DNA of 64,000 bases from Paenibacillus aquistagni (lineage in GTDB: Bacteria; Bacillota; Bacilli; Paenibacillales; Paenibacillaceae), in contig NZ_FXAZ01000005.1 in assembly GCF_900177815.1 (NCBI RefSeq), forward strand, positions 186,001-250,000. Direction: 5' to 3'. How positions within the stretch are numbered: the first letter of the stretch is position 1; every line of letters begins with the position of its first letter. The position numbers and the translations under genes are program-made. Positions 1 to 8,452 of this stretch are shown one piece after another. The notes under the pieces are model-generated. The model saw only the letters and a list, made by a program, of their open reading frames with translations. It was not told where the DNA came from and made no database searches.

Positions 1-1
1 C

Positions 2-1663
2 GGTGAAGCGGCGCCAAAGATGGTGGATCGAATTAAAGAGAGCCAGCGACTCGATTGCGACGTCATCTCAGGAGCGAGCTTAACCTCTGGTGCGATTCTC
101 GCTGCGACAGAAGATGCGTTGAAGCAGGCTGGCGTGGATACATCCAAGCTCAAAGCAGGAGAAACCGCCAAGGGAGAGGATGAAGAAGTCACTGTTGATG
201 TAGTTGTCGTAGGTGCTGGCGCCTCAGGAACAGCGGCAGCAGCGGCTGCAATTGATAGCGGTGCCAAGGTGCTGATGGTCGAGAAGACAAACAATGTCGG
301 GGGGATCAGCAAGTTCTTCGCAGGCGGTCCCTTTGCTGTTGAATCCCATCTGCAAAAGGAAGCCGGTCCTGAGTATGCCAAGCTGAAAAAGGAGGATTTG
401 CTCCAACAACTGAATGCTTACTCGCACTTCATCAACTATGGTCCCCTCACGAAGGCCATTGTGTATAAATCCGGCGATACGATCAAATGGATGGAGAAAT
501 GGGGCGTGACGTTCCACGTGAATCGTGAGACGCCTCAGATCTCGCATATGGATAATGATATGAAGTGGAAGCTGTACCACTGGTTCGATCTATTCAGCTA
601 TGAGCCAACGGAAATCGCTGTAACGGATGTAGTGCATAAGAACCTAAAGGATGCAGGCCTTGATCTGCGCTTTGAAACGACCGCTACGAAGCTGCTTCAA
701 GATGATAAAGGTGTCGTAAACGGCATAGCAGCGACGAAAAAAGACGGCAGTACGCTTACCGTTCATGCCAAAGCGGTTATTCTTGGAACGGGCGGATTTG
801 CGGGCAACTCCGAAATGATGAAGCAATATTACAATACTTCCTACTTGGGCGGCTGGGGTGAAAATGGCTCAGGTGTCAACATGGCATGGGATGCTGGCGC
901 GGCGAAATGGGACATGGCATCTTCCCTGCTGCATGGCAGCGGCATGGTTGCGGCAGCGACAAAAGGCGATGTCAGCTTGGCCAACAGCCCATTCAACCGC
1001 ATTACCCGTTCGCCGCTCATGTGGATCGACCAATCCGGCAATCGATTCGCGAATGAAGAGCTGGTGTGGGACACAGCGGAGACCGCAAACGCAGCTTATT
1101 CTGTAGGCGGCATCTACTACATTTTGATGGATACTAAGACGCTTGAAGCGTATACCAAAGGCAAGACGCTTATGATGGATACGGCTGTTGGCGGACCAAA
1201 CATGGATCAGGGCGACTTCGTAGCCTTGGCAGAAGAAGGCGTCAAGCAAGGCATAATTACGAAGGGTGAAACGATTGAGGAATTGGCGAAGGCGCTAAAC
1301 ATGGAAACTGAACGTCTAGTGTCCAATGTGAAGGAATACAACCAAGTGGTTCAAACGAAGAGTGATCCCTATGGCAAAAGCGAGAAGAGCTTGGTCTATG
1401 AAGTGAAGCAAGGGCCCTTCTATGCCGTGAAAATGCAAATCAGCAACTTGGGTACGCTGGGCGGCGTGCGCGTAAACGAGAAGCTGCAAGCGACGGATGA
1501 GAATCTGAAGCCAATTCCCGGCCTGTTCGTTGTCGGCAACGATGCTGCCGGCTTCTACGGCAATATTACAAGCTATCCAACGTTCGAAGGCTTAGCAACA
1601 GGCTTCGCCTGGAACTCAGGCCGCATCGCAGGTGAACATGCCGCGGTTCATGTGAAACAATAG
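2..1663 (+). CDS. FAD-dependent fumarate/urocanate reductase-like flavoprotein, 5' partial
   Basis: The reading frame is open to the left window edge, so the true start lies outside; 553 residues are visible. The first residues contain SGASLTS, which matches the flavin-attachment motif (SGAT-like) of FMN-binding domains, so an FMN domain should lie upstream. A Rossmann FAD-binding motif, VVVVGAGASG, follows near residue 70. The family-typical GNRFANE and the C-terminal LFVVGNDAAGFYG...GRIAGEHAA segment identify the flavocytochrome c / fumarate reductase flavoprotein family. Known members reduce fumarate, urocanate or similar enoates; the substrate cannot be read here. The gene ends at TAG and is followed by a strong terminator, so it closes its operon. 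Family confident, substrate unknown. Confidence 0.85.
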   Translation, partial: GEAAPKMVDRIKESQRLDCDVISGASLTSGAILAATEDALKQAGVDTSKLKAGETAKGEDEEVTVDVVVVGAGASGTAAAAAAIDSGAKVLMVEKTNNVGGISKFFAGGPFAVESHLQKEAGPEYAKLKKEDLLQQLNAYSHFINYGPLTKAIVYKSGDTIKWMEKWGVTFHVNRETPQISHMDNDMKWKLYHWFDLFSYEPTEIAVTDVVHKNLKDAGLDLRFETTATKLLQDDKGVVNGIAATKKDGSTLTVHAKAVILGTGGFAGNSEMMKQYYNTSYLGGWGENGSGVNMAWDAGAAKWDMASSLLHGSGMVAAATKGDVSLANSPFNRITRSPLMWIDQSGNRFANEELVWDTAETANAAYSVGGIYYILMDTKTLEAYTKGKTLMMDTAVGGPNMDQGDFVALAEEGVKQGIITKGETIEELAKALNMETERLVSNVKEYNQVVQTKSDPYGKSEKSLVYEVKQGPFYAVKMQISNLGTLGGVRVNEKLQATDENLKPIPGLFVVGNDAAGFYGNITSYPTFEGLATGFAWNSGRIAGEHAAVHVKQ

Positions 1664-1742
1664 CCTGCCCCCTATTAAAATATGAGGCTGTCAATACAAT
1701 GTACAGCCCCGTCAAGTAGATAACACATCATAAAAATCCTTT

Positions 1743-1786
1743 AAGCGGCCTTGGTTCCACATCGGACTAAGGCCGCTTCGTTCAGT
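1743..1786 (+). terminator. Rho-independent terminator after the flavoprotein gene
   Basis: A 10-bp perfect stem, AAGCGGCCTT at 1743-1752 and AAGGCCGCTT at 1769-1778, is followed by a T-rich tail (GTTTTATTT). It lies about 80 bases after the stop codon. Confidence 0.8.
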
Positions 1787-1929
1787 TTTATTTAGTCTGC
1801 AATCATTTGGAATTGCAAACACGCAGATATGTCCCGGATACCCTTTTCAAACTTACAAAAAGAAAGCATACCAACGCTGCACTTTTATGTTATGCTAATA
1901 TGGTAAATTAAAGAATTAGAGGTAATATT

Positions 1930-2487
1930 ATGCATAACGTTAGCAAATTGTTATTAATTTTCGATCCGTCGTTTGGCAAGCTTGAGACTTCAGTTCAGAA
2001 GGAGGTGTTCTCAGCATTTAATGAGCTCGTCTATAGATTGGTATTTTCCTACGTCAAGAATCACCACTCCGCTCAGGACATCGTTCAAGAAGCTTTCCTA
2101 AAGGCTTTTACATCGCCTCCCCACCATTTAGACAAAAACAAAATTTGTTCATGGCTCAGAACACTAGCGAAAAATGGTGCGATTAATCATTTAAGAAAAC
2201 AAAAGCGAATGATTCCATCAATTATTGACAACGACATGTTTCACAATCAGCATTGCTTGCTGTATGAAACCTTAGAGCAATCCATTGAAAGGGAAGCAAT
2301 GTTCACAGAACTCATCAGCTGCATCGCTCAGTTGCCACAAAGACTAAAACTGATTCTTTATCTATATTGTTTTGAGAATTTATCCTATCGGCATATTTCT
2401 GAGAAGCTTAGCATTTCCGAAGGAAGTGTACGGCAAAGCTTGTATCGTGCTCGAAAAACGATCAAAGATGATATGAATGGGAAATAG
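1930..2487 (+). CDS. ECF-type RNA polymerase sigma factor
   Basis: This 185-residue protein has the two-domain layout of extracytoplasmic-function sigma factors. Region 2 lies near residues 28-95 (AFNELVYRLVFSY, then DIVQEAFLKAF). Region 4 is a helix-turn-helix near residues 130-180 (LPQRLKLILYLYCFENLSY, then GSVRQSLYRARKTIKDD). The ATG is preceded by AGAGGTAA at good spacing. No anti-sigma gene is adjacent. It is transcribed toward the ABC exporter gene at 2600-4426 and converges with it. Its position beside the cysteine-rich peptide group suggests, but does not prove, that it controls those genes. Family call is firm; targets are inference. Confidence 0.85.
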   Translation: MHNVSKLLLIFDPSFGKLETSVQKEVFSAFNELVYRLVFSYVKNHHSAQDIVQEAFLKAFTSPPHHLDKNKICSWLRTLAKNGAINHLRKQKRMIPSIIDNDMFHNQHCLLYETLEQSIEREAMFTELISCIAQLPQRLKLILYLYCFENLSYRHISEKLSISEGSVRQSLYRARKTIKDDMNGK

Positions 2488-2599
2488 AATATCCCCCGCT
2501 AGTACCTTCGCTATCACTTGGCTTGAAGCATTCACCACTATTCCTTATAACCGTAACGAGTTCCCAATGATCCAAGGCTTCTCCATCCAACAAGGCAAC

Positions 2600-4426
2600 T
2601 CATTTAGCGACAGCTTTTTTCTGATAACCGCTTAGTTGACTAAGGAACATGCTTGAATAGTACCCGCCTACGTCCATTAGCTCATCATGGGTTCCTTGTT
2701 CGACAACTTCTCCATTGCGCATTACTAAAATGAGATCAGCATCCACACAACTGCTCAAACGATGCGAAATCATAATTGTGATTTTCCCCTCCGAGAGTTT
2801 CGCCAATGATTGATACAAGGACAACTCAGCAAACGGGTCCAAGGAAGCTGCTGGTTCATCAAAGACAAGAAGATCAGCTTTGGAGAAGAACGAACGGCTG
2901 ATTGCGACCCTCTGCCATTGTCCACCCGAAAGATCCACCGCACCGCCAAACGTATTTCCAACTTCAGTCTCATATTGATGTTCCAACTTTTGAATAAACT
3001 CATGTGCACCGCTTTTTTCAGCAGCAGCTCTGATTCCCTCGTCATCCGTCAATCGTTCGATATCGCCGATCCCAATATTTTCTTTTATCGAAAAATCATA
3101 TTTCGAGTAGTCTTGAAACACAGCACCCACATGCTGGAAGACGAGCTTGGCATTCATGTGCTTCAAATCCGTATTCTCGTAAAAAATATGTCCGTCATAG
3201 TTGCGGTATAGGCCAAGGAGGCATTTTATCAATGTACTTTTCCCTGCCCCGTTGTCCCCCACAATCGCCACTCGCTGGCCAGGCTTAATCTGGAATGAGA
3301 CATTTTTCAGCCTCAGCTTCTTGTCAGTGTCGTATGCAAACGATAAATCCTTGACCACTATGCCATGCTGATTCAATGAAGGAAAATGGATTGCAGGCGT
3401 ATCCGTTTGTGTTGTTTCTTCCTCTACTTTAATGTTGAGAAATGCTAAAAGATCGGATAGAAGCTTTACATTCTCAAATATCCCCGCAACAGACAAGGAA
3501 ACGGCCGCAGCTACGCCTTGAACTGTCAAATATGCTTGTGAGATCGCTACATAATCACCAATGCTGAACCCGTTTTTGGAACCCAGCCATATAAGCAGCC
3601 CCAAATTAACCGTCATAACGACAACATTCGGAATATCATATAAGCTTTGGAGCCAAATTCTTTTTCGCTCAAACGATAACTGGAAGGCCATTTGCTTATT
3701 GAACTGTTCTTTCCATTTGCCCAGTAGAAAATGCTGTAATTGAAAAACACGGACTTCCTTAGCGGTCTCTCTTCCTCGCAGTAAATTAAGAAAGTAAGCG
3801 ATTCGTCTTGAGATCGGTATCAAAACCATCAGCAGGTTGCGCCTCATATTTCCAATATGATGGTTAATGAAAAATGGAGGAATAGACATAAGAACCACAA
3901 GGATTGCCGTTACATAACTAAAATTAAGCAGCACACCGATTATCGTAATCATCGTAATCGTATTTTGTACAATTTGCATCGGTCCGTTGAGGAGCTCAAT
4001 CATGCGTTGGCTTTGTCCCGATGAAGCTCTTTGCAGCGTATCATAGAAGCTCCCCGTGTCGAAGTACCTTAGCGAAATGTTTGCCGCTTTCGCCGCAACT
4101 TGTTCATCTACAGTGAAACCAATCTTAAACTGCATCTTACTATTGTTATACTGTTCAAGAAGCTGAACAGATTGCACGATGAGCAGAAGCAAGGACTGCA
4201 TTCCAAGATATAATAAAGCTTGACTGACATTGTGTTGATGAGCGAAGACATCACTTACGCTGTCTACCAAATGTTTAGTCAACACGAGTTGTATACCAGG
4301 AACAAAAGCTTGGAATAAACGAATAACTACTAGAATAGTGGTTTCTCGTGGACAAATCCCCCAACAGAGCTTCATTAATCGATACAGGTTGACAGAGATA
4401 AATCGTATCCGATGGATCTTTTGCAT
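2600..4426 (-). CDS. ABC exporter (fused TM-ATPase), bacteriocin-export type without peptidase domain
   Basis: This 608-residue half-transporter has an N-terminal membrane domain (about residues 20-310) and a C-terminal ATPase: Walker A GDNGAGKST, signature LSGGQWQRVAISR, Walker B LLVFDEPAASLD and switch histidine ISHRLSS. The DLSGGQWQR form and the length resemble NisT/SpaT-like peptide exporters. No C39 peptidase domain precedes the first membrane segment, so a leader would not be removed by this protein. The start at 4426 is chosen because AGGAGA lies 7 bases upstream; a longer frame to 4483 has no ribosome binding site. It follows the cysteine-rich peptide gene in the same direction, 142 bases downstream and after a hairpin. 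I infer that it exports that peptide. Confidence 0.82.
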   Translation of the reverse strand: MQKIHRIRFISVNLYRLMKLCWGICPRETTILVVIRLFQAFVPGIQLVLTKHLVDSVSDVFAHQHNVSQALLYLGMQSLLLLIVQSVQLLEQYNNSKMQFKIGFTVDEQVAAKAANISLRYFDTGSFYDTLQRASSGQSQRMIELLNGPMQIVQNTITMITIIGVLLNFSYVTAILVVLMSIPPFFINHHIGNMRRNLLMVLIPISRRIAYFLNLLRGRETAKEVRVFQLQHFLLGKWKEQFNKQMAFQLSFERKRIWLQSLYDIPNVVVMTVNLGLLIWLGSKNGFSIGDYVAISQAYLTVQGVAAAVSLSVAGIFENVKLLSDLLAFLNIKVEEETTQTDTPAIHFPSLNQHGIVVKDLSFAYDTDKKLRLKNVSFQIKPGQRVAIVGDNGAGKSTLIKCLLGLYRNYDGHIFYENTDLKHMNAKLVFQHVGAVFQDYSKYDFSIKENIGIGDIERLTDDEGIRAAAEKSGAHEFIQKLEHQYETEVGNTFGGAVDLSGGQWQRVAISRSFFSKADLLVFDEPAASLDPFAELSLYQSLAKLSEGKITIMISHRLSSCVDADLILVMRNGEVVEQGTHDELMDVGGYYSSMFLSQLSGYQKKAVAK

Positions 4427-4466
4427 GATCAGTCTCCTAATCATTGGAGAGCAGCAGACATGGGGA

Positions 4467-4497
4467 GAAGCTGGCAAACGCATCGTTTACCAGCTTC
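4467..4497 (-). other. Intercistronic hairpin between peptide gene and exporter gene
   Basis: GAAGCTGG at 4467-4474 pairs with CCAGCTTC at 4490-4497, and inner AAAC pairs with GTTT. No T-run follows on the minus strand, so it is not a classical terminator. Such a structure could partly terminate transcription or stabilise the upstream message, giving more peptide than transporter mRNA; that role is inferred. Confidence 0.5.
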
Positions 4498-4568
4498 CGG
4501 CTGATGTTCTCGCAATTGGTTTTTAGATGATCGGATTGTTCAAATACGAATGACTGGTTAACTTGAAA

Positions 4569-4769
4569 TTAGCAAGTACCGGTGAAGCATTCGATGCTAG
4601 GCGAACCGATGGAAAAACGATTCCGACCCGCAACGACCAAGGAGCCGCTATCAATTGGACTAGAACATCCACAACACGTGTATTGAGCATAGTCGCAATA
4701 CTTGTAAGATGAGTTAGTCGTGTCTTGTGTGCAGTTAGAATAATACGTACACGTCCGTTTTGTAGCCAT
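4569..4769 (-). CDS. Small cysteine-rich peptide, candidate disulfide-bonded exported peptide
   Basis: This 66-residue peptide has eight cysteines, at 7, 13, 25, 32, 33, 35, 61 and 66; the last residue is Cys. It is rich in Thr, Ser and Tyr and has no hydrophobic signal peptide, no double-glycine leader cut site and no membrane segment. AAGGAGG lies 11 bases before the ATG, so translation should be strong. The ABC exporter gene follows on the same strand. A MauE-like protein and a thioredoxin-like protein are encoded divergently from the shared upstream region. MauE and MauD are known to be needed for disulfide formation in the methylamine dehydrogenase small subunit, another Cys-rich small protein. 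I infer an oxidatively folded, exported peptide (toxin, bacteriocin or surface peptide). I recognise no known family. Confidence 0.7.
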   Translation of the reverse strand: MATKRTCTYYSNCTQDTTNSSYKYCDYAQYTCCGCSSPIDSGSLVVAGRNRFSIGSPSIECFTGTC

Positions 4770-4835
4770 GGATTATAATTCCTCCTTTTTTTATCGCGAG
4801 AACTCTTGCTGCGGCTCTATTATCTAAAACAAATA

Positions 4836-4875
4836 AAAAGTAAAATAATCACATTTTAAAATATTATTTACTTTT
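4836..4875. promoter_or_regulatory. Near-perfect inverted repeat in divergent promoter region
   Basis: AAAAGTAAAATAAT (4836-4849) is mirrored by ATTATTTACTTTT (4863-4875), with one base missing in the second arm and a 13-base AT-rich spacer. It lies between the Cys-rich peptide gene (minus) and the MauE-like gene (plus), where an operator controlling both would be expected. It could also be only a consequence of AT-rich sequence. Confidence 0.4.
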
Positions 4876-4948
4876 GTGATAATTTCAAGGTGAGTGTGTT
4901 GTATATTGTGAGGATGAAAGAATGTAGTAACATACGGAGGAAATGACG

Positions 4949-5470
4949 ATGGATCTTTTCTATTTTATTCGTATTTTTCTTGGAACCTTGATGATTGCAA
5001 CAGCTGTTCTCAAGCTTCTATCGTTCCATTCGTTTACACTAACCATCAGACAGCTGAACACCGTGATCATCAATCCTGCTTTTACGATTGCCTGCGTTAT
5101 CAGTCTAGAGATGCTATCTGGCATCTTCATGTTTTTTCCTGCATTATATCTTGGAGGATTGCTGTTCATTGTGCTGCTCTCCATTAGCTTTATATGGGTG
5201 TCCATTCGTTCCAAAAAGCTGCCCGGAAAAATCACATGCAACTGCTTTGGCAGCTTAATTCCAGAAACGTTAGGGGATCACACCATTCATCGCGCCATTT
5301 TCCTTATTGCACTTGCATTGTTCACTGGAATTATGGATTTCGCGTTTGGCGGCAAGGCCGTTAGTCAGGCTGCCGTGTATCCTATTGCGCTCGGTATCCT
5401 TCAAAGCATAGCGATAATTGGCCTGTACGGTCATCTAAGAATCTTGCTTGCGAGGCCAGAACCAGAATAA
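4949..5470 (+). CDS. MauE/DoxX-like membrane protein
   Basis: A protein of about 173 residues with roughly four membrane segments. The motif CNCFGSLIPETLG near residue 95, in the loop after the third segment, matches the Cys-x-Cys-Phe-Gly signature of MauE-like redox membrane proteins. The ATG at 4949 is preferred over 4943 because GGAGG is 8 bases before it, against 2. The next gene, 14 bases downstream, encodes a thioredoxin-like protein, the same MauE-MauD pairing as in methylamine utilisation loci. No methylamine dehydrogenase is encoded here; the only small Cys-rich protein nearby is the divergent 66-aa peptide. The likely role is electron transfer across the membrane for disulfide formation in that peptide (inference). 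Confidence 0.75.
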   Translation: MDLFYFIRIFLGTLMIATAVLKLLSFHSFTLTIRQLNTVIINPAFTIACVISLEMLSGIFMFFPALYLGGLLFIVLLSISFIWVSIRSKKLPGKITCNCFGSLIPETLGDHTIHRAIFLIALALFTGIMDFAFGGKAVSQAAVYPIALGILQSIAIIGLYGHLRILLARPEPE

Positions 5471-5484
5471 ATGGAGGTGATAAG

Positions 5485-6054
5485 GTGGTCAACTATGTGC
5501 AGTTATCAACACTTCTGGAGTGGTGTTTCATTATCTTTTTGTTAATAAACTCCTTATATATGTATCGAAAGCTGCATGAACGAAGCCCCGAGCCCGCTCC
5601 CCAGCAAGAACCTCAGCAAAATAATTCGCTGCCATTTCATCATGTTTTCCCTGTCGATCATCTCATCGACACAACCAACAACCCCATTGAATTACATCCT
5701 GTCGATGCCCAAGGGACCATCCTTATGTTAAGTGTATATGGCTGCAGCAGCTGCGCCGAGCTGTATCCCAATATGAATGCGATCGCCGATGCCTTTAGCG
5801 AATATCAGGTAGCGGCAATAATGGTCGGTACAGAAGAAGAAATCAATCAAATCATCGACAAGCACCATTTACGCATCCCTATTCATCGTATTGAGATGCA
5901 TCAAATGGGTCATTTCGGGACCTTTACCTTTCCTTTTTGCTATGTGTTGTCTAACGAAGGCCTTATCCTTAATAAAGGCCATGTACAAACAATTGATGAG
6001 GTGTCTTCATTGCTTGCAACGGAAGACGGGACACTTAACGTTAAGATCAGCTAG
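5485..6054 (+). CDS. Membrane-anchored thioredoxin-like protein (MauD/TlpA-like)
   Basis: This 189-residue protein starts at GTG, with GGAGGTG five bases upstream, and has one N-terminal membrane anchor (about residues 10-27). It has a thioredoxin-like fold with active site GCSSCAELYP near residue 90 and a probable cis-proline in TFPFCYVL. The predicted topology puts the domain outside the membrane. The gene is 14 bases after the MauE-like gene and they form an operon closed by the terminator at 6116. MauD-type proteins catalyse or proof-read disulfides in exported proteins. The likely substrate is the divergently encoded eight-cysteine peptide; this is an inference from gene order. Confidence 0.75.
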   Translation: MVNYVQLSTLLEWCFIIFLLINSLYMYRKLHERSPEPAPQQEPQQNNSLPFHHVFPVDHLIDTTNNPIELHPVDAQGTILMLSVYGCSSCAELYPNMNAIADAFSEYQVAAIMVGTEEEINQIIDKHHLRIPIHRIEMHQMGHFGTFTFPFCYVLSNEGLILNKGHVQTIDEVSSLLATEDGTLNVKIS

Positions 6055-6115
6055 CTTCCCTGCAAAAATTATGTTCTTTGTCTCTTAAGGAGGCCCCAGT
6101 GGATAACACAACCAA

Positions 6116-6150
6116 AAGGTGATTCCTATGTGCTACAGGGATCACCTTAT
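6116..6150 (+). terminator. Terminator after the thioredoxin-like gene
   Basis: AAGGTGATTCC (6116-6126) pairs with GGGATCACCTT (6138-6148), allowing one G-T pair, followed by ATTTC. The stretch 6151-6335 shows no further gene. Confidence 0.6.
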
Positions 6151-6335
6151 TTCATGACCATTTGTTCAAGAAGAAATCTATAGCACATAAAGAAGGAATG
6201 GCAATGCAGGATCAATTCCCTAACACCACCATCCCTTATGTTTGCCGATCTTTATCAGGAAAGCTATCTCATTCATCGGGCAACGCTGCTTACTCAAGTG
6301 CCTGACCTTCAATCTTGCATTCTTCATGCTGCTTA

Positions 6336-8219
6336 TTAGAACGGGAACAATAAAGGCAGCACAGCAATCATGACCACGCCAATGATCATTTGCAGAGGCA
6401 AGCCAACCTTCAGATAATGACTGAAGCGATATCTTCCCGCAGACATCACAAGAGCATTGGGAGGCGTGGAGAATGGCGAGGCAAAGCACATGCTCGCCCC
6501 TACTGCCACTGCAAATAAGAACGGGAATGGATTCGCGTCAAGCTGAATCGCAGCACTCAGTGCGATCGGAGCAAGCAGCACGGTGCTGGCCGTATTGCTG
6601 ATGAACATCGTCATGATTGAAGTCGTCAAATAAACGCCAATCAGCATCACAAGCGGACCATAGCTTCCGAGCGCGCTGACCAGTCCATCTGACAATAGCC
6701 CTGCCGCCCCCGTCTTTTCCACTGCAATCGAGACGGGAATCATCCCGCCAATGAGCACAATGCTCTCCCAGTTAACCGTTTTATACGCTTCTTCCATATT
6801 GCGCACACAGCCCAGCACAACCATTAACACGGCTGCCGTCATGACGGCAACCACAGCCGGCACGATTTCGGTTACGAGCAGCAGCACCATCAAGAGCATG
6901 ACACCCGCTGCAATCGGCGCCTTCTGATCCATCGTCACCTTGCTTGACTCCTCGATCGGCTGACCCACCACGACAACATCAGACTGATCAGCAGCAAGCA
7001 AAGCAATATCCTGCCACGTCCCCTGCACAAGCAAAGCATCGCCAAAGCGCATCTTCTCTTCCTTCAAATGATGAAGCAGATACTGTTCCTTGCGCTGAAT
7101 GCCGAGAATATTGATTCTATACTTCTCACGAAAGCCCGAGTGCTTTACAAAACGGCCAATTAAGGAAGAATTCGGGGTAAGCATGACTTCCGCGATGCCT
7201 ACATCACGAGTCGCATACTGCTCCCCATCCTGCTGTTCCTCTACTTGCACATCGAATCGACGTTCCACTGCATGTTGGTCCAATAAGATCAGGCCGTACT
7301 GATCCGCAAACTGCCTCACCTGTTCAAAGGAGCCATTCACATATACAATGTCTTCCGACTCTATCATCGTATCCGGACCAGCAATTTCTTGATTAATCGT
7401 CTTGAAAAATTGATTCTTGGCCGAGATTTTGCGTCGAATCTCGATGATATTAAGACCGAACTGAGCAGGAATATCCAACTCCCGCAGCGTCTTGGACCTG
7501 ATCGCGGAATCGCTCGCCACCTGAACCCGGTACAAATTCTGAGTAAGCTGATACTTCTGAGCAAGCTCCTCCAGTGAGCGCCCGCTCTGCTTATCCTTCC
7601 CGCCCTCTTCTTCCTTAGGAAGGAAGCGGCGCAGAAACAGCATGGCGAGTATTCCCGCGATGATACACACCACGCCTATCGGCGTGAAGGAAAAGAAGGA
7701 CAGCTTCTCGTATCCGGCACTCACCAATGTCTTCGTAATGACGAGATTCGGTGCAGTTCCGATTAAGGTAAGCATGCCTCCGAGACTGCTGGCAAAGGCC
7801 AGCGGCATGAGGAGCTGCCCAGGATTTATTCGCGCGCTCATGGCCAAGCTGACCACAATTGGCATCATCACCGCTACTGTTCCCGTATTGCTGACAAATG
7901 CCCCGATCAATGAAGTCACGAGCATGACCATGATAAGCAGCCGTGTATCACTTGCTCCGCCAAGCTGCAGCAGCTTGCTGCTTACAAGCTTCGCTAAGCC
8001 CGTATGGAAGATCCCGCCTCCAACCACGAACAAGCCTATCATCATGATAACGACAGAGTTAGAGAATCCGGACAATGCTTCTTCGGCAGTCAGAACGCCT
8101 CCCAGCATTAATGCCAGCAGCGCGCCAATCGCAACAAGATCAGAACGCACTTTTCCTGAGACAAACAATATCGATGCTGCACCAAGCGTTGCTAAGGTCA
8201 AAATCATCGGTCCATTCAC
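6336..8219 (-). CDS. SLC13-family permease with paired RCK_C (TrkA-C) domains
   Basis: This 627-residue membrane protein has two blocks of hydrophobic segments (about residues 1-200 and 425-627) around a hydrophilic middle of about 220 residues. The membrane parts carry the repeated family signatures SNTGTVAVMMPIVV and SNTASTVLLAPIAL and the conserved GTAPNLV. The middle resembles two TrkA-C/RCK_C domains (SEDIVYVNGSFEQ; MRFGDALLVQGTWQD). Known members carry sulfate, dicarboxylates or other anions; the substrate is not visible. The start is supported by GGGGAG 9 bases upstream. Monocistronic by context. Confidence 0.85.
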   Translation of the reverse strand: MNGPMILTLATLGAASILFVSGKVRSDLVAIGALLALMLGGVLTAEEALSGFSNSVVIMMIGLFVVGGGIFHTGLAKLVSSKLLQLGGASDTRLLIMVMLVTSLIGAFVSNTGTVAVMMPIVVSLAMSARINPGQLLMPLAFASSLGGMLTLIGTAPNLVITKTLVSAGYEKLSFFSFTPIGVVCIIAGILAMLFLRRFLPKEEEGGKDKQSGRSLEELAQKYQLTQNLYRVQVASDSAIRSKTLRELDIPAQFGLNIIEIRRKISAKNQFFKTINQEIAGPDTMIESEDIVYVNGSFEQVRQFADQYGLILLDQHAVERRFDVQVEEQQDGEQYATRDVGIAEVMLTPNSSLIGRFVKHSGFREKYRINILGIQRKEQYLLHHLKEEKMRFGDALLVQGTWQDIALLAADQSDVVVVGQPIEESSKVTMDQKAPIAAGVMLLMVLLLVTEIVPAVVAVMTAAVLMVVLGCVRNMEEAYKTVNWESIVLIGGMIPVSIAVEKTGAAGLLSDGLVSALGSYGPLVMLIGVYLTTSIMTMFISNTASTVLLAPIALSAAIQLDANPFPFLFAVAVGASMCFASPFSTPPNALVMSAGRYRFSHYLKVGLPLQMIIGVVMIAVLPLLFPF

Positions 8220-8375
8220 GCTCTGCTCCCCTACTTTCCGCTGAATCTATTGATGACAGCATAAGTGCCTCTAGTTCATCCCATGACTGATATCCCCTAT
8301 ATTTTACCTGCTGCCGATACCCCCTCACAAGATTTATCTTGAGATTACCTAACGAATACCGACAAGCGGCATAAT

Positions 8376-8407
8376 GAAAAACCTCAGCTTGGTTAAACCA
8401 ACTGAGG
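8376..8407 (-). terminator. Terminator of the small exported peptide gene
   Basis: CCTCAG...CTGAGG (8382-8387 with 8402-8407) encloses TTGGT/ACCAA with one bulge. On the minus strand it is followed by TTTTT. It lies 46 bases after the stop of the 52-aa peptide gene. Confidence 0.75.
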
Positions 8408-8452
8408 AAAATAAACCAACTATTTTTTACGTTAACAATAACGGTTACTACT

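Noticed and set aside
4600..4769. Sactipeptide or lanthipeptide interpretation of the Cys-rich peptide
   Set aside because: No radical SAM, LanM/LanB/LanC or protease gene is nearby; the neighbours point to disulfides instead.
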